DNA from: Takakia lepidozioides
Taxonomy: Eukaryota; Streptophyta; Takakiopsida; Takakiales; Takakiaceae
Length of the DNA stretch: 64,000 nucleotides
Assembly: GCA_030704615.1 (NCBI GenBank)
Contig: CM060732.1
Coordinates: forward strand, 4,900,001 to 4,964,000
Direction of reading: 5' to 3'
Part shown: positions 11,150 through 24,000 of the stretch, piece after piece
Position numbering within the stretch: the stretch's first letter is position 1
How the letters are laid out: each line of letters begins with the position of its first letter
Notes under the pieces: generated by a model
Databases searched by the model: none
The model's input: only the letters and a program-made list of their open reading frames with translations
What the model was told of the DNA's origin: nothing
Made by a program: the position numbers and the translations under genes

Positions 11150-12585
11150 AAAGTTCTCAAAGCACAAAATAATTTCGATTGATCTCATATTACACTGGGA
11201 CGTATCAGAGGGTACATTGAATATACTGGTCAAGTCTCAAAGCGAACGAAAACCATTTGGATGGGCAACCATCCGTTGGCCTATTGAACAAATTTCGATT
11301 GATCTCATATTACTCTGGGGCCTCTTACATGGCACATAGAACATAGTGGCCAAGTCTCAAAGTGAACCAAAATCAATTCGACATGGCCAACCATCCGTTG
11401 AGCCATCGAATGAATTTCGATTGATCTCATATTAGTCCAGGATCTGTGAGAGGGTGTCTCGAACGTACTGGCAAAGTTTGGAAGCAAACAAAAATGATTT
11501 GGATGGGCAACCATCCGTTCACCCGTTGAATGTATTCCGTTGGATCTGCTATTCCTTTAGGACCTGTTGGACTGTGTTTCGCGTGCTCACGATTTTTTTT
11601 TCATTCCGCTTTTTAATGGGGCGTGTAATGTAGCCATATGCGTGCCAAATTTGGGAGCGAACATAATTCATTTGGACCCAAAACCACAGTTTCTTCCCTA
11701 TTTTGCACTCCAAATTTGATTTGTGTTCAACTTCATGCACTCTTCATAGAGAGTTATGCAATAGTGAGCAAAGATAACACTTTTTTTTTTGGGGCATTTT
11801 TTATTGGTCCAAATTTTGGCGGGGGAGTAGCGGTGGGATGTTTGAAGCCGCAGAACAAAATTGAGCCAAAAAACAAAATCGATACGTGCCAGAAACCCCC
11901 AATGAAAGGTAGTGCAAACCTATTTATTGGCTTAAAATGAGTTTAAATTCAATTAAATTGTGGAATGGCTTGAGGGGTGAACGCGTCGATGGGGAGGCAA
12001 ATGATTTATTCGTCTAATGTGTCTCCACACATGCTCCAGCACATGGGGGCAAAAGAGGGGCTTCAACCACATCCGCTCAATGGGTGCAATAGTCGTGCAC
12101 GCATTGCAGGATTTCTTTTTTGCATTGAACAAAAATCAGATGACAAGTGAACGCCTCATTGGACAATCGAACAAATTTTGATTGATCTCGTATTACACTG
12201 GGACGTATCATAGGATACATTGAACACACTGGCCAAGTTTCAAAGCGAACGAAAATCATTTGGATGTGCAACCATCCGTTGGCCCATTGAACGAATTTCG
12301 ATTGATCTCATATTACTCTGGGGCCTCTTATATGGCACATTGAACATAGTGGCCAAGTCTCAAAGCAAACCAAAATCATTTCGATGGCCAACCATCCGTT
12401 GAGGCATCGAATGAATTTTGATTGATCTCATATTAGTCCGGAACCTGATACATGGTATGTTGAACATAGTGGCAAAGATTGAAAGCAAACGAAAATCATT
12501 TGGATGGACAACCATTCAATCACCCATTGAATGAATGGGGTTTCGTCTTCAATTATACTGGGACATGTTACATGGTATGCCCTTT
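11150..12585. repeat. Single diverged copy of the 1-kb satellite
   Basis: Built of about 120-bp monomers with the words TTTCGATTGATCTCATATTA, GGCCAAGTCTCAAAGCGAAC and ATTTGGATGGGCAACCATCC, plus the longer unique block (CAAATTTGGGAGCGAACATA at 11,647). The same block is tandemly amplified at 21.1-28.2 kb. The open frames along it are repeat shadows. In both elements A and B this family lies downstream of the cargo gene. Confidence 0.85.
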
Positions 12586-12674
12586 GAAGCTCTTTTTGTA
12601 GTGTCTCCTGCCTTGTAATGTGATGCTTCTCCATGTCCACTTTATTCAATATGTTGATATTCTCCATCTGGAAC
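12586..12674. repeat. Left arm of foldback repeat interrupted by element B
   Basis: GATATTCTCCATCTGGAAC ends at 12,674. Its inverted counterpart lies at 32,425-32,530 (GTTCCAGATGGAAGATATT). The arm continues on the far side of element B at 32,296, so element B split a pre-existing foldback. Bases 12,667-12,674 are the left target-site duplication TCTGGAAC. Confidence 0.8.
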
Positions 12675-12800
12675 CATGGTTGCAAACGTCACGTCACGTC
12701 GGACCTGACGCTGATGCGACCAACGTCACGTCAGTTTTGCCGAAAAAAATCAGTAAAACATGAGTTAGGTGAAAAATATGTCACGTACGTAGACACGTTG
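12675..12800. repeat. Element B left terminus with ACGTCACGTC cluster
   Basis: GTTGCAAACGTCACGTCACG begins at 12,679 and is followed by GACCTGACGCTGATGCGACC and CACGTCAG. The right end carries the inverted equivalent (CGTCAACGCCACGTCACGTC then CAAATTT and CAACTAGG). Confidence 0.75.
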
Positions 12801-12894
12801 TATTTCAAGCGACACCTAGGCAAGTGAATGAAATGTTTTATAAATTACTCCATCCGCCAATAGTTAAGGTCATTTTTAAATCATTATTTTAAAA

Positions 12895-13640
12895 TTGGTA
12901 CGACCTCCAAATGGTGGTGGTCGCAGAATTTATCTTATTTTTTAATAGTTGCGACCATTAGCAGAGGGGTTGTCGCAACATTTTTTGTTTTTTTAAAATA
13001 GATGCGACCACCAGTAGGGGTGGTCGCATTTTTTCTTTTCTTAAACAGTTGCGACCACTGCTACTGGTGGTCGCACAATTTTTTATTTATTCGTAGTAGG
13101 TGCGACCACCGACATGGGGGTGGTCGCAAAAAATTTCTGTTTTTTTAATAAGTGCGACCACCAGCAGGGGGTGGTCGCAGATTTTTATTTATTTTTTAAT
13201 TTTTAATTTTATATTTATTTAAATTTTATTAATATTTATTTATTTAAATTTATTATTTTAAAAAAAAAACCATTCTTTGTGTCCACGAGCATGGGGGTGG
13301 TCGCAGCATTTAAAAATAATAATAGGTGCGACCACCAGCATGGGGGTGGTCGCAACATTTTTTGTTTTTTTAATAGGTGTGACCACCAGCATGGGGGGTG
13401 GTCGCAGAAATTTTGTATTTGTTTAATAGGTGTGACCACCAACAGCGGGGTGGTCGCAGAAATTTGATGTTTTTTTAATAGGTGCGACCACCAGCAGGGG
13501 GGGTGATCGCAGCAAAAAAAAAAAAAAAAAAAAATAAATAATCTTTGTGACCACGAGCATGGAGATGGTCGCAGATTTTTTTTTTTTTTAATAGGTGCGA
13601 CCACCAGCATGGGGGTGGTCGCAGCAGTTTTTTAAAAAAA
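12895..13640. repeat. GCGACCACC palindrome array, left end of element B
   Basis: Inverted pairs GCGACCACC...GGTGGTCGC occur every 55-75 bases with T-rich linkers on the plus strand. The right-end array (31.03-32.05 kb) has A-rich linkers, so the two end arrays are in inverted orientation, as expected for subterminal repeats. The array stops about 90 bases before a TATA box. Confidence 0.9.
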
Positions 13641-13726
13641 ATAACATGCGACTTCCTCGTGCGACCTAGAGCGGTCGCAACATTGGATCTGATTCGTCGA
13701 GCGTGTGAAGCTTGGAGGCTGGAGGG

Positions 13727-13734
13727 TATATAAG
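13727..13734 (+). promoter_or_regulatory. Probable TATA box of element B transposase
   Basis: TATATAAG lies between the end of the palindrome array and the first transposase codons, about 290 bases before the first likely ATG. Confidence 0.5.
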
Positions 13735-14017
13735 GTGGTCCCAATGCCCCTCACTTCTTTTGTGGCAAACACTTTTGTGGCGAGTGAATGTTCTTTATTC
13801 CTTGAGCAAGAGTGTAAGCCCAAGAAGAGGGTGCGGACCGTTTGTTGTTGTGGCTTCCACCAGAGCCACTGTAGTAAATTGTCGAAAAGCACAATATTAC
13901 ATGGTGCATTGATCCACTTGGATTGATGCCTTAGTGTTGGGCCATCGCATTCTGTTCTAATATTGCTCTTCACAAATCTACCAAGTACACTAGTATTTTT
14001 CGTTCAACCTTAAGTCT

Positions 14018-16988
14018 GTGGTTAGGGTTTTGGGTGTGAGGATGAGGGAGGAGTGGATCCATTGGTTCACCATAGACCCGCACAAAAAAGACGGTGTTCA
14101 ATGTAATCTTTGTGCATTGAAGCTGGCGGGTCGCAAAGATCGCATGTCATATCACCTCGGCTACAGAGATGGGAAGAATGCAGGGGTTAGTTTGTGCCCA
14201 AAAGCCTCCATGCGAGTGAAAGCCCACTTTGCCCAATGTGGAGGCAATATCCCACCGTCTCTTGATGTGGCCGCGGCTTCTGAGCCAAACACTCCAGGTT
14301 CGAATCAAATTGTCCCTCAGAGTTGTACCCAGTGGGATTCTTGCAAGGCGTCTACTGTTCGTGGATAAGCCGGTGGGTCAGGAGCAACACCTGATTGTAC
14401 GCCAACACTTGTACGAACCAGACCATTGAGGCAACAATCAATGTAAGAAGGCTTAAATTTGTCGCACATGAGAACTCTGGATAAGAAGTGGGCCCAATTT
14501 TTCTACGAGGCCAATATTCCGTTCAATGTCTCGAGGCTTCCTGCGTTTGTGGCTGCTGTCAAAGCCACGTCCGATTCCAAGTCCACATACACACCTCCGA
14601 GTTATCGCGATCTCCGCACAGGATTGCTAGAAGAGGCTATGTCTGACCTCACCCAAAATGTGAATGAAAAGACAGGTGATTCTCTCCGGAAATATGGAAG
14701 CACTATATGTGCGGACGGTTGGAGTTCTGTTACTAATCGACCACTGTTCAATGTCATGCTGGTCTGTCCTGCGGGGGAACAATTTTTGGGATCCGTTGAC
14801 ACAAGCGGGGAGAGAAAAGATGCACGTTATCAAGCAGGGTTGTTGACGATTTACATCGATAAAATTGGAGCTGATAAAATTGTTCAAGTGTGCACGGACA
14901 ATGCATCTAACATGGTTAATATGGCCGATATTTTGATGGTACGATATCCTGATCTATATTACCAAGGGTGTGCTGCTCATATCTTTGATCTCATTTTGGA
15001 GGATTGGGGAAAAGAATCATGGATGAAACAACTAGTAAAAATGGCAAAGTCGGTTGTGACGTTCATTCGTACATATCACATCCCTCTCGCATTGTTTAGA
15101 AAGCATGAACCCAAATACAGCCTTAGGAACCCGGGTGAAATCCGCTTTGCCACAAACTTTTTGATGGTGGATCGACTAGTGACTGTGAGGGCGGGTCTGG
15201 AGCAGGTGATCATTGACCCTCAATGGGATGCGTATGTGGGCATCTTACGCGACTCTCGTAAGTCCAAGTCTTTGAGCAAAAGTCGGAGGGTCCGCGCAAT
15301 CATTCGCTCCGACGATTTCTGGGCGAAATGTGCAAATTTTGTGTACATGGTGGAGCCGGTGTTGATTGCTTTGCGGGAGTTTGATGGAAAACAACCAATA
15401 ATGGGTAAAACATGGTTGATATTGGAAAACCTTGAGAAGCACGTGCAATCCTTGAGGCGTCCTCCATTTTCTATGGACGATGATTTGGCGGCAAGGACCG
15501 AGGATGCATTTTACGACCGCAAACGGATGGTTCACACGGACTTGCATTATGCGGGGGCCTTGCTGAATCCATTCTTGCTGGATAATACGGATTTTAGAGA
15601 CGATGTGGATGCCAAAGTCGAGCTTGTACGGGTCATCATGCAACTTGCGCCCTTGAACATGGCAGAGCGAGCATTGTCAGAGTACCAGTGCTTCTCGGAT
15701 CGGCAAAATCATTTTCATGGCATGCCGGATCCAAAAGCAATGAACATGTTGCCACATGAATGGTGGGATCTGATTGGAGCTGGAGCAAGAACGTTAGCTC
15801 CCATTGCAAAGCGTATTCTTGCTCAAATGTGCTCTGCCTCGTTCTGTGAGCGGAACTGAAGCAGTTACTCGTTTGTTTTCACAACAAGATTCGCAACAGG
15901 TTGAATCCTGCCAGGACTGACAAATTGGTTTATGTCTACACGAATTGTAGGCTATTGCGAGAGAGGAGAGCAAGTGACGCATCTGCATGGTACAAGAAGA
16001 ATCTGTTGTCTGAAAAATTTGCCTCAGAGGTCCAATCTAGCAGCAATGATGACACTGATGCCGCGAAGGACTCCGACTCCGACGGTTGGGATGGGTCCGA
16101 TGATGTGGGCAATCCTCCACATGACCCATATGAATTTAATGATGATGATGCTGCAATGCATCCATCCTTCGATGACCTTGTTGTTGATGAACTACGACAT
16201 GGTGTCATCCCAATGCGGACCCCTTCCCCCAGTGGAGCACACTCTCAACAATGAAGTTGAGGTCAACTCTCCCCACCACGAGTTACACGGACTGCGGGAG
16301 ATGTGCAGGGCGAATCGTCGGATGATGACAACCGGCCGTTGTTATTCCTTCACCGACATCGTGCCCCTGTGAACCGTGTTTTATCTCACCTCGCTCCATC
16401 TCATGTTTCTCTTTCTCAAGCCGGTCCATCCCATGCTGGTCCATCTAGTCTCTCTCCCCCTCATGTAATTCCTTCCATCGCTAGTCCGATCTTGGGAGAT
16501 GGTTCTTTTGCTACGGGATGACGACGACCGGCCATTGTCGTTTCATCTGGCCCGACGACGTCCGCATGTGAACCGTGCTCCCTTGACCCTCGCTGGTCCA
16601 TCTCATGCCCCTTCCTCTCATGTCGGCCCCTCTGATGTACGTGCGAGTAGCCTTCCTCATACGAGACCTGCTCCAAGGCCACCACGAAATCCGGGACAAG
16701 CCCAGAAACGGCAGAGAATTGTGCAACCTTTTTGTTGGTGACCGACATGTGAACATGTCTGATACCCTAAATGGTATTCATGATAGGAGTGGAAATCAAC
16801 CAGAGAGACAACTGAACGTACTCCGAGGACGACTACAAGTCCAATAGCCAGTTGCCTCTGGAAACGAAAGAACAAATGGAGATCATGATTCTAGCACTGA
16901 TCATAGGAACGAGGGTGAAGTGAGTAGGGACGAAGATTTTGTACTAGACGTGAGATCATACCATCGTCGTTGTGGCAGACGGAATTAA
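14018..16988 (+). pseudogene. hAT-type transposase (BED finger, DUF659, hAT C-terminus), decayed
   Basis: Catalyses cut-and-paste transposition in this superfamily. The N-terminal frame (14,018-14,368) contains a BED-type zinc finger (CNLCALKLAG...SLCPKASMRVKAH). After a frame change, an open 466-residue stretch (14,459-15,859) carries the DUF659-like motif CADGWSS, then VCTDNASNM and GCAAHIFDLILED, typical of plant hAT transposases. The conserved C-terminal dimerisation motif should read CERNWSSYSFVHNK. Here the tryptophan is TGA at 15,857-15,859, and a further one-base shift precedes NKIRNRLNP. Downstream, an acidic and a Ser/Pro/His-rich tail run in changing frames to about 16,988. At least one nonsense and two frame changes make this copy non-functional as read. 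Confidence 0.85.
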
Positions 16989-17305
16989 GTACAGCTATAA
17001 TTTCTGTGACTTGTCACATGATGTGTAGTATGTTTCCATAGATATCCATGTTTCAGTTTGGGTACATGCATACGTGTACGGAAATAAAAAGGGTGGAATA
17101 TGTGTACCCAAGAAAGGGTTTGGTGGTTGTGCGTGTGTTTGTGTTTCGTCATTACCTTTACATTGTTGATTTCCTATTATGGTTTCGAAAGCCACAAAAA
17201 GCCAGGTGCAGCTCCCAACATTCATCTTCCCCTTCACAAATCCATGGGGAGTCGATACATGTGCTTTTCATCTGCCTCTCCAAACATACATACAGGTGCA
17301 AGGGG
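16989..17305. other. 3' flank of the element B transposase
   Basis: No gene recognised. Short open frames show no domain. Confidence 0.4.
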
Positions 17306-18262
17306 ACCAACCTCATGGTGGTCGCACATATTTTTAAAAATACAATTGTGTAACCACCAGTAGCGGTCATCGCAACTGTTAAAATAAAAGAAAAATGTTG
17401 CGACCACCCCCTGCCCGTAGTCGCACCGATTTACTGATTTACTGATTACCCCTGCTGGTGGTCGCAGATTTTATTTTATTTTATTTTGGAAAACACCTGG
17501 GAGCGACAACTCACAAATCAGGCCCATTAGTAGTGAGAGGAGAAAATAACCTCTTTCATTTATGTGCCAAGAGGCGTAGGAATGGGGCACCACACACGAA
17601 CCATACCACACCCATCAAGTAGCAAGATTTGACCCCAGAATCGTCCGGGTCGCACTCAGTGCACTTAACCAACTGAGCTACTGACTGTTGGTAGATATTA
17701 AAAAATCGGAAAATTACACGACCACCCCCCCTACGACCACCCCCCTGCTGGTGGTCGCATCTATTAAAGAAAAAGGAAAATAGTGCGACCACCAGCAGGT
17801 GGTGGTCGCACCTATTTGTTTTAAACAAAATCTCTGCGACCACCCCTCTGCTGGTGGTCGCGCCTATTAAAAAAAAAAATTATGCGACCACCTCCCCTAA
17901 AAAAAAAAAATCTGCGACCACCCCCCTACTGGTGGTTGCACCCATTAAAAAACATAAACAAATCTGCGACCACCCCCCTCTGGTGGTCGCACCAATTAAA
18001 AATAAATAAAAATTCTGCAACCACCCCCCTGCTGGTGGTCGCACCCATTAAAAAAATTTAAAAAATCTGCGACCACCCCTCTACTGGTGGTCGTACCCAT
18101 TAAAAAACATAAACAAATCTACGACCACCCCCCTGCTAGTGGTCGCACCTATTAAAAAAAATAAAAATTCTACGACCACCCCCCTGCTAGTGGTCGCACA
18201 TAATAAAAAAAGAAAAAAACTATGCGACCACCCCTGCTGGCGGTCGCAGCTATTACTAGCGT
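17306..18262. repeat. GCGACCACC palindrome array, internal, upstream of cargo gene B
   Basis: About twelve inverted pairs GCGACCACC...GGTGGTCGC with A-rich linkers (CATTAAAAAA). A SINE is nested inside at 17,490-17,697. Its orientation matches the right-end array of element B and is opposite to the left-end array. It sits about 45 bases upstream of a TATA-like CTTATAAGG and 400 bases before cargo gene B, so it may serve as promoter DNA rather than as an element end. Confidence 0.9.
17490..17697 (-). mobile_element. tRNA-derived SINE, copy 1
   Basis: Read on the minus strand it starts CAGTCAGTAGCTCAGTTGG, a clear RNA polymerase III A box, followed about 40 bases on by a degenerate B box GGGTCAAATCTTG. 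The body reads GGTGCCCCATTCCTACG and the tail ATTTGTGAGTTGTCGCTCCC. The same roughly 200-bp unit recurs at 34,785-34,982. The anticodon arm is not that of a functional tRNA. It is inserted into the palindrome array. Confidence 0.75.
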
Positions 18263-18306
18263 GCACAGTCATGATGACAGCGCGCGCCCCGAGTGTGGAC
18301 GGGGGG

Positions 18307-18315
18307 CTTATAAGG
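18307..18315 (+). promoter_or_regulatory. Possible TATA box of cargo gene B
   Basis: CTTATAAGG lies shortly after the palindrome array and upstream of the first ATG of the cargo gene at 18,672. Confidence 0.35.
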
Positions 18316-18671
18316 CCTTGGAGGCCATTCTCTCCCTCACTTTTCTCCACACCAGGACTTGGTGGGCGATGGGATGTTGCATTCCTTGTCATTGAGTCCA
18401 AAGTGGAGGGGGTGCTATTGGTTGGGTGGGGGGTATTTTGGGGCGTTGGATTCTACGAAATCGATGTTGAGTACCTCCCGGGAAGCCCTCCTCTAACACC
18501 CACGTTTTTTTCATATTGCGTCATATCACTTAGAACTGTCGAGGGAGTGACACGTGCCTCTAGTACTTGGGGAGGATTCATTAAGGAGTAGGATTAGGTA
18601 CGATTTAGGAGGGTTGGGAGAGCATTTTTCTTAGCAAACACCTGTCGAGTAGGGGTAAACCAAAGACATAA

Positions 18672-20548
18672 ATGGCGGAGGAGGAAGACAGAGGAGGTCA
18701 TCCCAGGGATGACGATAATGAACGTGGACCTCCCAAAAAAAAACCAAAAAGGGCCAGGCGCGAACTTCGTTGGGACATATACAATGACCCCAACATTCTT
18801 GCGGAACCAGGTTGAGAAGTTTGGAAGTTGGGGCAGCGGTGGTCGCTTGGTGACTGCAGGGAATTTGTGGACTGGTGTCACATAAATCGTTTGTGGCCCA
18901 GAGATAGGCATGATCCACAAACCAAAACAAAATCAAGCTAGCTTGCATTCCTGCGCCAACCCGCATTTTCGCCACAGGGCAGAGGAGGTACATACAACAT
19001 TGTGGGGTCAACCGCTCGTCAACAACAAGGTCCCGTATTTATTTGCGGCCATGTTGTACACAGAGTTGATTTTATTGCGACCGGTGGATTGGCAAACTGC
19101 CACTGCGAAACAACGTAGTAGACTATACATGTTCTCTGATATCCCAGACTTGTATATACGTCAGGGGCAGGACATCATACGGTTTGATGGAAACGACGAG
19201 GTGGAAGAAGGAGGAAAGGCGGATGGAAACGACGATGTGGAAGAAGGAGGAAATGCAGACCAACCTCCAGATTATACGCCGCAACAGGTCTCCGCAGCTG
19301 GGCCTTCAACGTCTGAGGTGGAGGGGGGCGAGGTACGCTCTCCGTTGGAGGAACAGTTGGCCGCACATGAACAGCACATCAAAGACCTGCAGGACATTGT
19401 TCATTTGCAACAGTGGCAACTAGCGAAGTTGCTGGAAAGAATGGGGTTGGGGACTCTCGACAGCGTACGCGGTGTGCTTCAGGACCCGAGGCTAATCACC
19501 AACGAGCAAGACATATTGGCGCGTTTGAATATGCCACCAATGGACATTGACCGCGTCATCAACGGGGTTGACTCAATCGGGCATGGGAATAAAGTGCAAA
19601 CGTCTGAACTGGACCCGGCGAGAGGGTTGAGAAGAAGACTTGCGGCGGAGAGGGCAAGAAAAGGGAAGGACCCCATAGTGGAACTGGGGAATGTTCAGCC
19701 GTGCAAATTACATTTTGCCCAAGAACAGGAATTAGAGCAGCTTGTGGGGGAACGCGAGCAAGCTAGGGTTGTTGCATATCGGTACTCAAATGCCATGCAA
19801 ATCCGATCGTGGCCATGGTTGAAGGGGAATTGGCGGAATTGGGTGACATGGGCGGGCCATCTAGCATCGCGGGAAACACGGATAGAAGAAGCGTTGTCCT
19901 CTCTCCAACGTGCAGCACGTTTGTCGAATCGAAGCGTATATAGTATCTATGCTAATTTGCAAAGGCACGACACTGTGCGTGATGTATTCACGTCGAAGTA
20001 CACTGGATTCACCACATGGGGGTGATGTGCATCATGTTTGAGCACTGTGTGCATACAATTTCCGATACCAATAACAGCATAAACTGGGATTTGGAAGTAG
20101 AGGAGGAGTGGGACACCAGGCTGAGGATGTCATCCTACATTAATGAGGATAAACCACCCAGTCCAAAGGGAGCTTTTTTGCCGGAACTTGGGAGGGCATT
20201 GGAGCTGTACCAGACAAAGATTCTTCCGACTGCTTGAGGATCCGTGGGTGCCAGCGGAAAACGACCCATACAATCGCGAACCGATTAGGAGAGACCTATT
20301 TTTGAGGGAGTTGGAGGCCGCTAGCATCCGTTGGGAGGATATGAATGAGACGTACTAGGTGCCTCGTCGGGATGATGGGCCATTTCTTCCAGAGTTGCGC
20401 AGAGACCCCCAGCAGGAGGAGGTGTTGGACAATTTCAAGGCTGTCATCACGAGTGTTCTAAAGTATTGGCAGAACACATGGCGTAACCAAGTTTACTGGT
20501 GGAGGCACGTCATTTACACCCGGAGCATCTTCATCAACATCTGGAGAT
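18672..20548 (+). pseudogene. Cargo gene B: paralogue of cargo gene A, RING segment deleted
   Basis: Starts MAEEEDRGGHPRDDDNERG, parallel to MVEGQDDDRYGRDDPNEHG of gene A, and shares CHINRLWPRD, VDWQTA, the LEEQLA coiled-coil block, RRRLAAERARKGKDPI, NWVTWAGHLASR, NRSVYSIYANLQRH, INWDLEVEEEWDT and the C-terminal NEAY/NETY region. The longest open stretch is 371 residues (18,910-20,025). Interruptions include TGA at 18,813 where gene A has tryptophan (EGWED), a frame change before 18,910, and stops at 20,023 and 20,235. Homology jumps from the EEEWDT block to the C-terminal block, so about 450 bases containing the RING finger are missing. An extra acidic G/N/D/E-rich insert lies near 19,180-19,260. 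Function unknown. Confidence 0.65.
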
Positions 20549-20589
20549 GACGACAACGAAGTAATAAATCTACATGAAGATGACTAGAA

Positions 20590-21079
20590 AGGCTAGAAAC
20601 GTAGGGAGTAGGCCAAAGGTCTCAGGTTGCGAAAACTTAAATGTGCAACCCACTGTATAGTCTACGTAATTTTTGGAAATATGAGGTTCATCCTTTGAAC
20701 CATTTTTTAATAACCTCATACTTGTTCGGTACCTGTTTGACGGCATGTACAATATACTGACAAAGTTTCAAAACAATGAAAAATTGTTGAATGAAGATAC
20801 CGTTGGTTCACCCATTGCAATATTTTAAATCGAACTCATACTTGTCCGGTACCTTTAAGAGGGCATGTACAATGCAATGGCAAAGTTTGAAAGCATTCAG
20901 AAATCGGCACATCGAGTAACCATTGGTTCCTCTTGTGAACCATTTTTTATTGATCTCATACTTGTCCGGTCCATGTAAGAGGCATGTAAAACATACTGGC
21001 AAAATTTCAAATCATTCAAATTTTTATTTATTAAGGAACCTTTGGTTTATCCTTTTCACCATTAACGATTAATCACAAA
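20590..21079. repeat. Diverged 120-bp monomer satellite
   Basis: Four degenerate monomers of about 120 bases share CTCATACTTGTCCGGTACCT, GGCATGTACAATATACTG and CAAAGTTT. They are related to the monomers embedded in the 1-kb satellite that follows. Confidence 0.65.
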
Positions 21080-24000
21080 TAAATGAACAGACGCATAAAT
21101 CATTTGCCTCCAAATGATTTTGGTTCGCTTTGAGACTTGGCCAGTATCTTCAATGTGCCATGGAAGAGGCCCCAGAGTAATATGAGATCAATCGAAATTC
21201 GTTCAATGGGCCGAGGGATGGTTGCCCATCCAAATGATTTTCGTTCGCTTTGAGACTTGGCCAGTGTGCTCAATGTACCCTCTGATAGGTCCCAATGTAA
21301 TATGAGATCAATCAAAATTCGTTCGATGGGCCAATGAGGCGTTCAGTTGTCATCTGGTTTTTGTTCATTGCGAAAAAAAAAATCCTGCAATGCGTGCACG
21401 ACTATTGCACCCATTGAACGGATGTGGTTGAAGCCCCTCTTTTGCCCCCATGTGCTTGAACATGTGTGCGACACATGTGCGGAGACACAACAGACGAATA
21501 AATCATTTGCCTCCCCATCGACACCAAGCCATTCCATAATGCAATTGAATTTAAATTAATTTAAAGCCAATAAATAGGTTTGCACTGCCTTTCATCGGGG
21601 GTTTCTGGCACGTATCGATTTTGTTTTTGGCTCAATTTTGTTCTGCGGCTTCCAGCATCCCACCAATACTTCCCTGCCAAAATTTGGACCAATAAAAAAT
21701 GCCCCAAAAAAAAAGTGTTCTCTCTCGCTCACTATTGCATAACTCTCTATGAAGAGTGCGTGAAGTTGAACACATATCAAGTTTGGAGTGCAAAAAACAG
21801 GAAGAAACTGTGGGTTTTGGGTCCAAATGAATTATGTTTGCTCCCAAATTTGGCACGCACGTTGCATATGGCTACATTACACGCCCCATTCAACAACCGA
21901 ATGAAAAAACAATCGTGAGCACGCGAAACACAGTCCAACAGGTCCCAAAGCAATAGCAGATCCAGTGGAATACATTCAACGGGTGAGCGGATGGTTGCCC
22001 ATCCAAATCATTTTTGTTTGCTTCCAAACTTTGCCAGTACGTTCGAGACACCCTTGCACAGGTCTGGGACTAATATCAGATCAATCAAAATTCATTCGAT
22101 GGCTCAACGGTTGGCTCGAGATGATTTTGGTTGCTTGAGACTTGGCCAGTATCTTCAATGTGCCATAGAAGAGGCCCCACAGTAATATGAGATCGAAATT
22201 CGTTCAATGGGCCGAGGGATGGTTGCCCATCCAAATGATTTCCGTTCGCTTTGAGACTTGGCCAGTGTGCTCAATGTACCCTCTGATAGGTCCCAATGTA
22301 ATATGAGATCAATCAAAATTTGTTCGATGGGCCAATGAGGCGTTCAGTTGTCATCTGGTTTTTGTTCATTGCGAAAAAAGAAATCCTGCAATGCGTGCAC
22401 GGCTATTGCACCCATTGAACGGATGTGGTTGAAGCCCCTCTTTTGCCCGCATGTGCTTGAACATGTGTGCGATACATGTGCGACGACACAACAGACGAAT
22501 AAATCATTTGCCTCCCCATCGACACCAAGCCATTCCATAATGTAATTGAATTTAAATTAATTTTAAGCCAATAAATAGGTTTGCACTGCCTTTCATCGGG
22601 GGTTTCTGGCACGTCTCGATTTTGTTTTTGGCTCAATTTTGTTCTGCGGTCCAGCATCCCACCACTACTTCCCCGCCAAAATTTGGACCAATAAAAAATG
22701 CCCCCAAAAAAAAAGTATTCTCTTCACTCACTATTGCATAACTCTCTATGAAGAGTGCGTGAAGTTGAACACAAATCAAGTTTGGAGTGCAAAACAGGGA
22801 AGAAACTGTGGGTTTTGGGTCCAAATGAATTATGTTTGGTCCCAAATTTGGCACGCACGTTGCATATGGCTACATTACACGCCCCATTCAAAAACCGAAT
22901 GAAAAAAAAATCGTGAGCACGCGAAACACAGTCCAACAGGTCCCAAAGCAATAGCAGATCCAGCGGAATACATTCAACGGGTGAGCGGATGGTTGCCCAT
23001 CCAAATCATTTTTGTTTGCTTCCAAACTTTGCCAGTACGTTTAAGACACCCTCACACATGTCTCGGACTAATATCAGATCAATCAAAATTTATTCGATGG
23101 CTCAACGGATGGTTGGCCATGCTTTGAGACTTGGGCCAGTATGTTCAATGTGCCATGGAAGAGGCCCCAGAGTAATATGAGATCAATCGAAATTCGTTCA
23201 ATGGGCTGAGGGATGGTTGCCCATCCAAATGATTTTCGTTCGCTTTGAGACTTGGCCAGTGTGCTCAATGTACCCTCAGATAGGTCCCAATGTAATATGA
23301 GATTAATCGAAATTCGTTCGATGGGCCAATGAGGCGTTCAGTTGTCATCTGGTTTTTGTTCATTGCGAAAAAAAAAATCCTGCAATGCGTGCACGGCTAT
23401 TGCACCCATTGAACGGATGTGGTTGAAGCCCTCTTTTGCCCGCATGTGCTTGAACATGTGTGCGACACATGTGCGGAGACACAACAGACGAATAAATAAA
23501 TCATTGCCTCCCCATCGACACCAAGCCATTCCATAATGCAATTGAATTTAAATTAATTTAAAGCCAATAAATAGGTTTGCACTACCTTTCATCGGGGGTT
23601 TCTGGCACGTATCGATTTTGTTTTTGGCTCAATTTTGTTCTACGGCTTCCAGCATCCCACCACTACCCTACCTTCCCCGCCAAGATTTGGACCAATAAAA
23701 AAATGCCCCAAAAAAAAGTGTTCTCTTCGCTCACTATTGCAGAACTCTCTATGAAGAGTGTGTGAAGTTGAACACAGATCAAGTTTGGAGTGCAAAACAG
23801 GGAAGAAACTGTGGTTTTGGGTCCAAATGAACTACGTTTGCTCCCAAATTTGGCACGCACGTTGCATATGGCTACATTACACGCCCCATTCAAAAACCGA
23901 ATGAAAAAACAATCGGCACAAAAACACCACAGGTCCAACAAGAGCAAAGCAATAGCGGAATAATACATTCAACGGGTGAGCGGATGGGTTGCCCATCCAA

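Larger units (their letters stand above)
7257..12674. mobile_element. Element A: left part of a large hAT-like transposon
   Basis: ATATTAAG (7257-7264) precedes a terminus beginning CCCGGTTATAGCGTCAGG at 7265, followed by CGTCAGGT/CACGTCAGG clusters, a GCGACCGCC palindrome array and a cargo gene. The terminus resembles the right end of element B read inwards (CCTAGTTGTAAATTTGG) and the end at 43,518 (CCTAGTTATCATTCCTG). The reverse complement of ATATTAAG flanks the end at 43,518. I see no transposase in this part. Element B begins at 12,675, but B sits in a foldback repeat, so where A really stops before that point is uncertain. Confidence 0.55.

Noticed and set aside
12895-13640. CRISPR-like or tandem hairpin RNA genes in the GCGACC arrays
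   Set aside because: Spacing and linkers are irregular low-complexity A/T runs and the arrays are bound to transposon ends and promoters.
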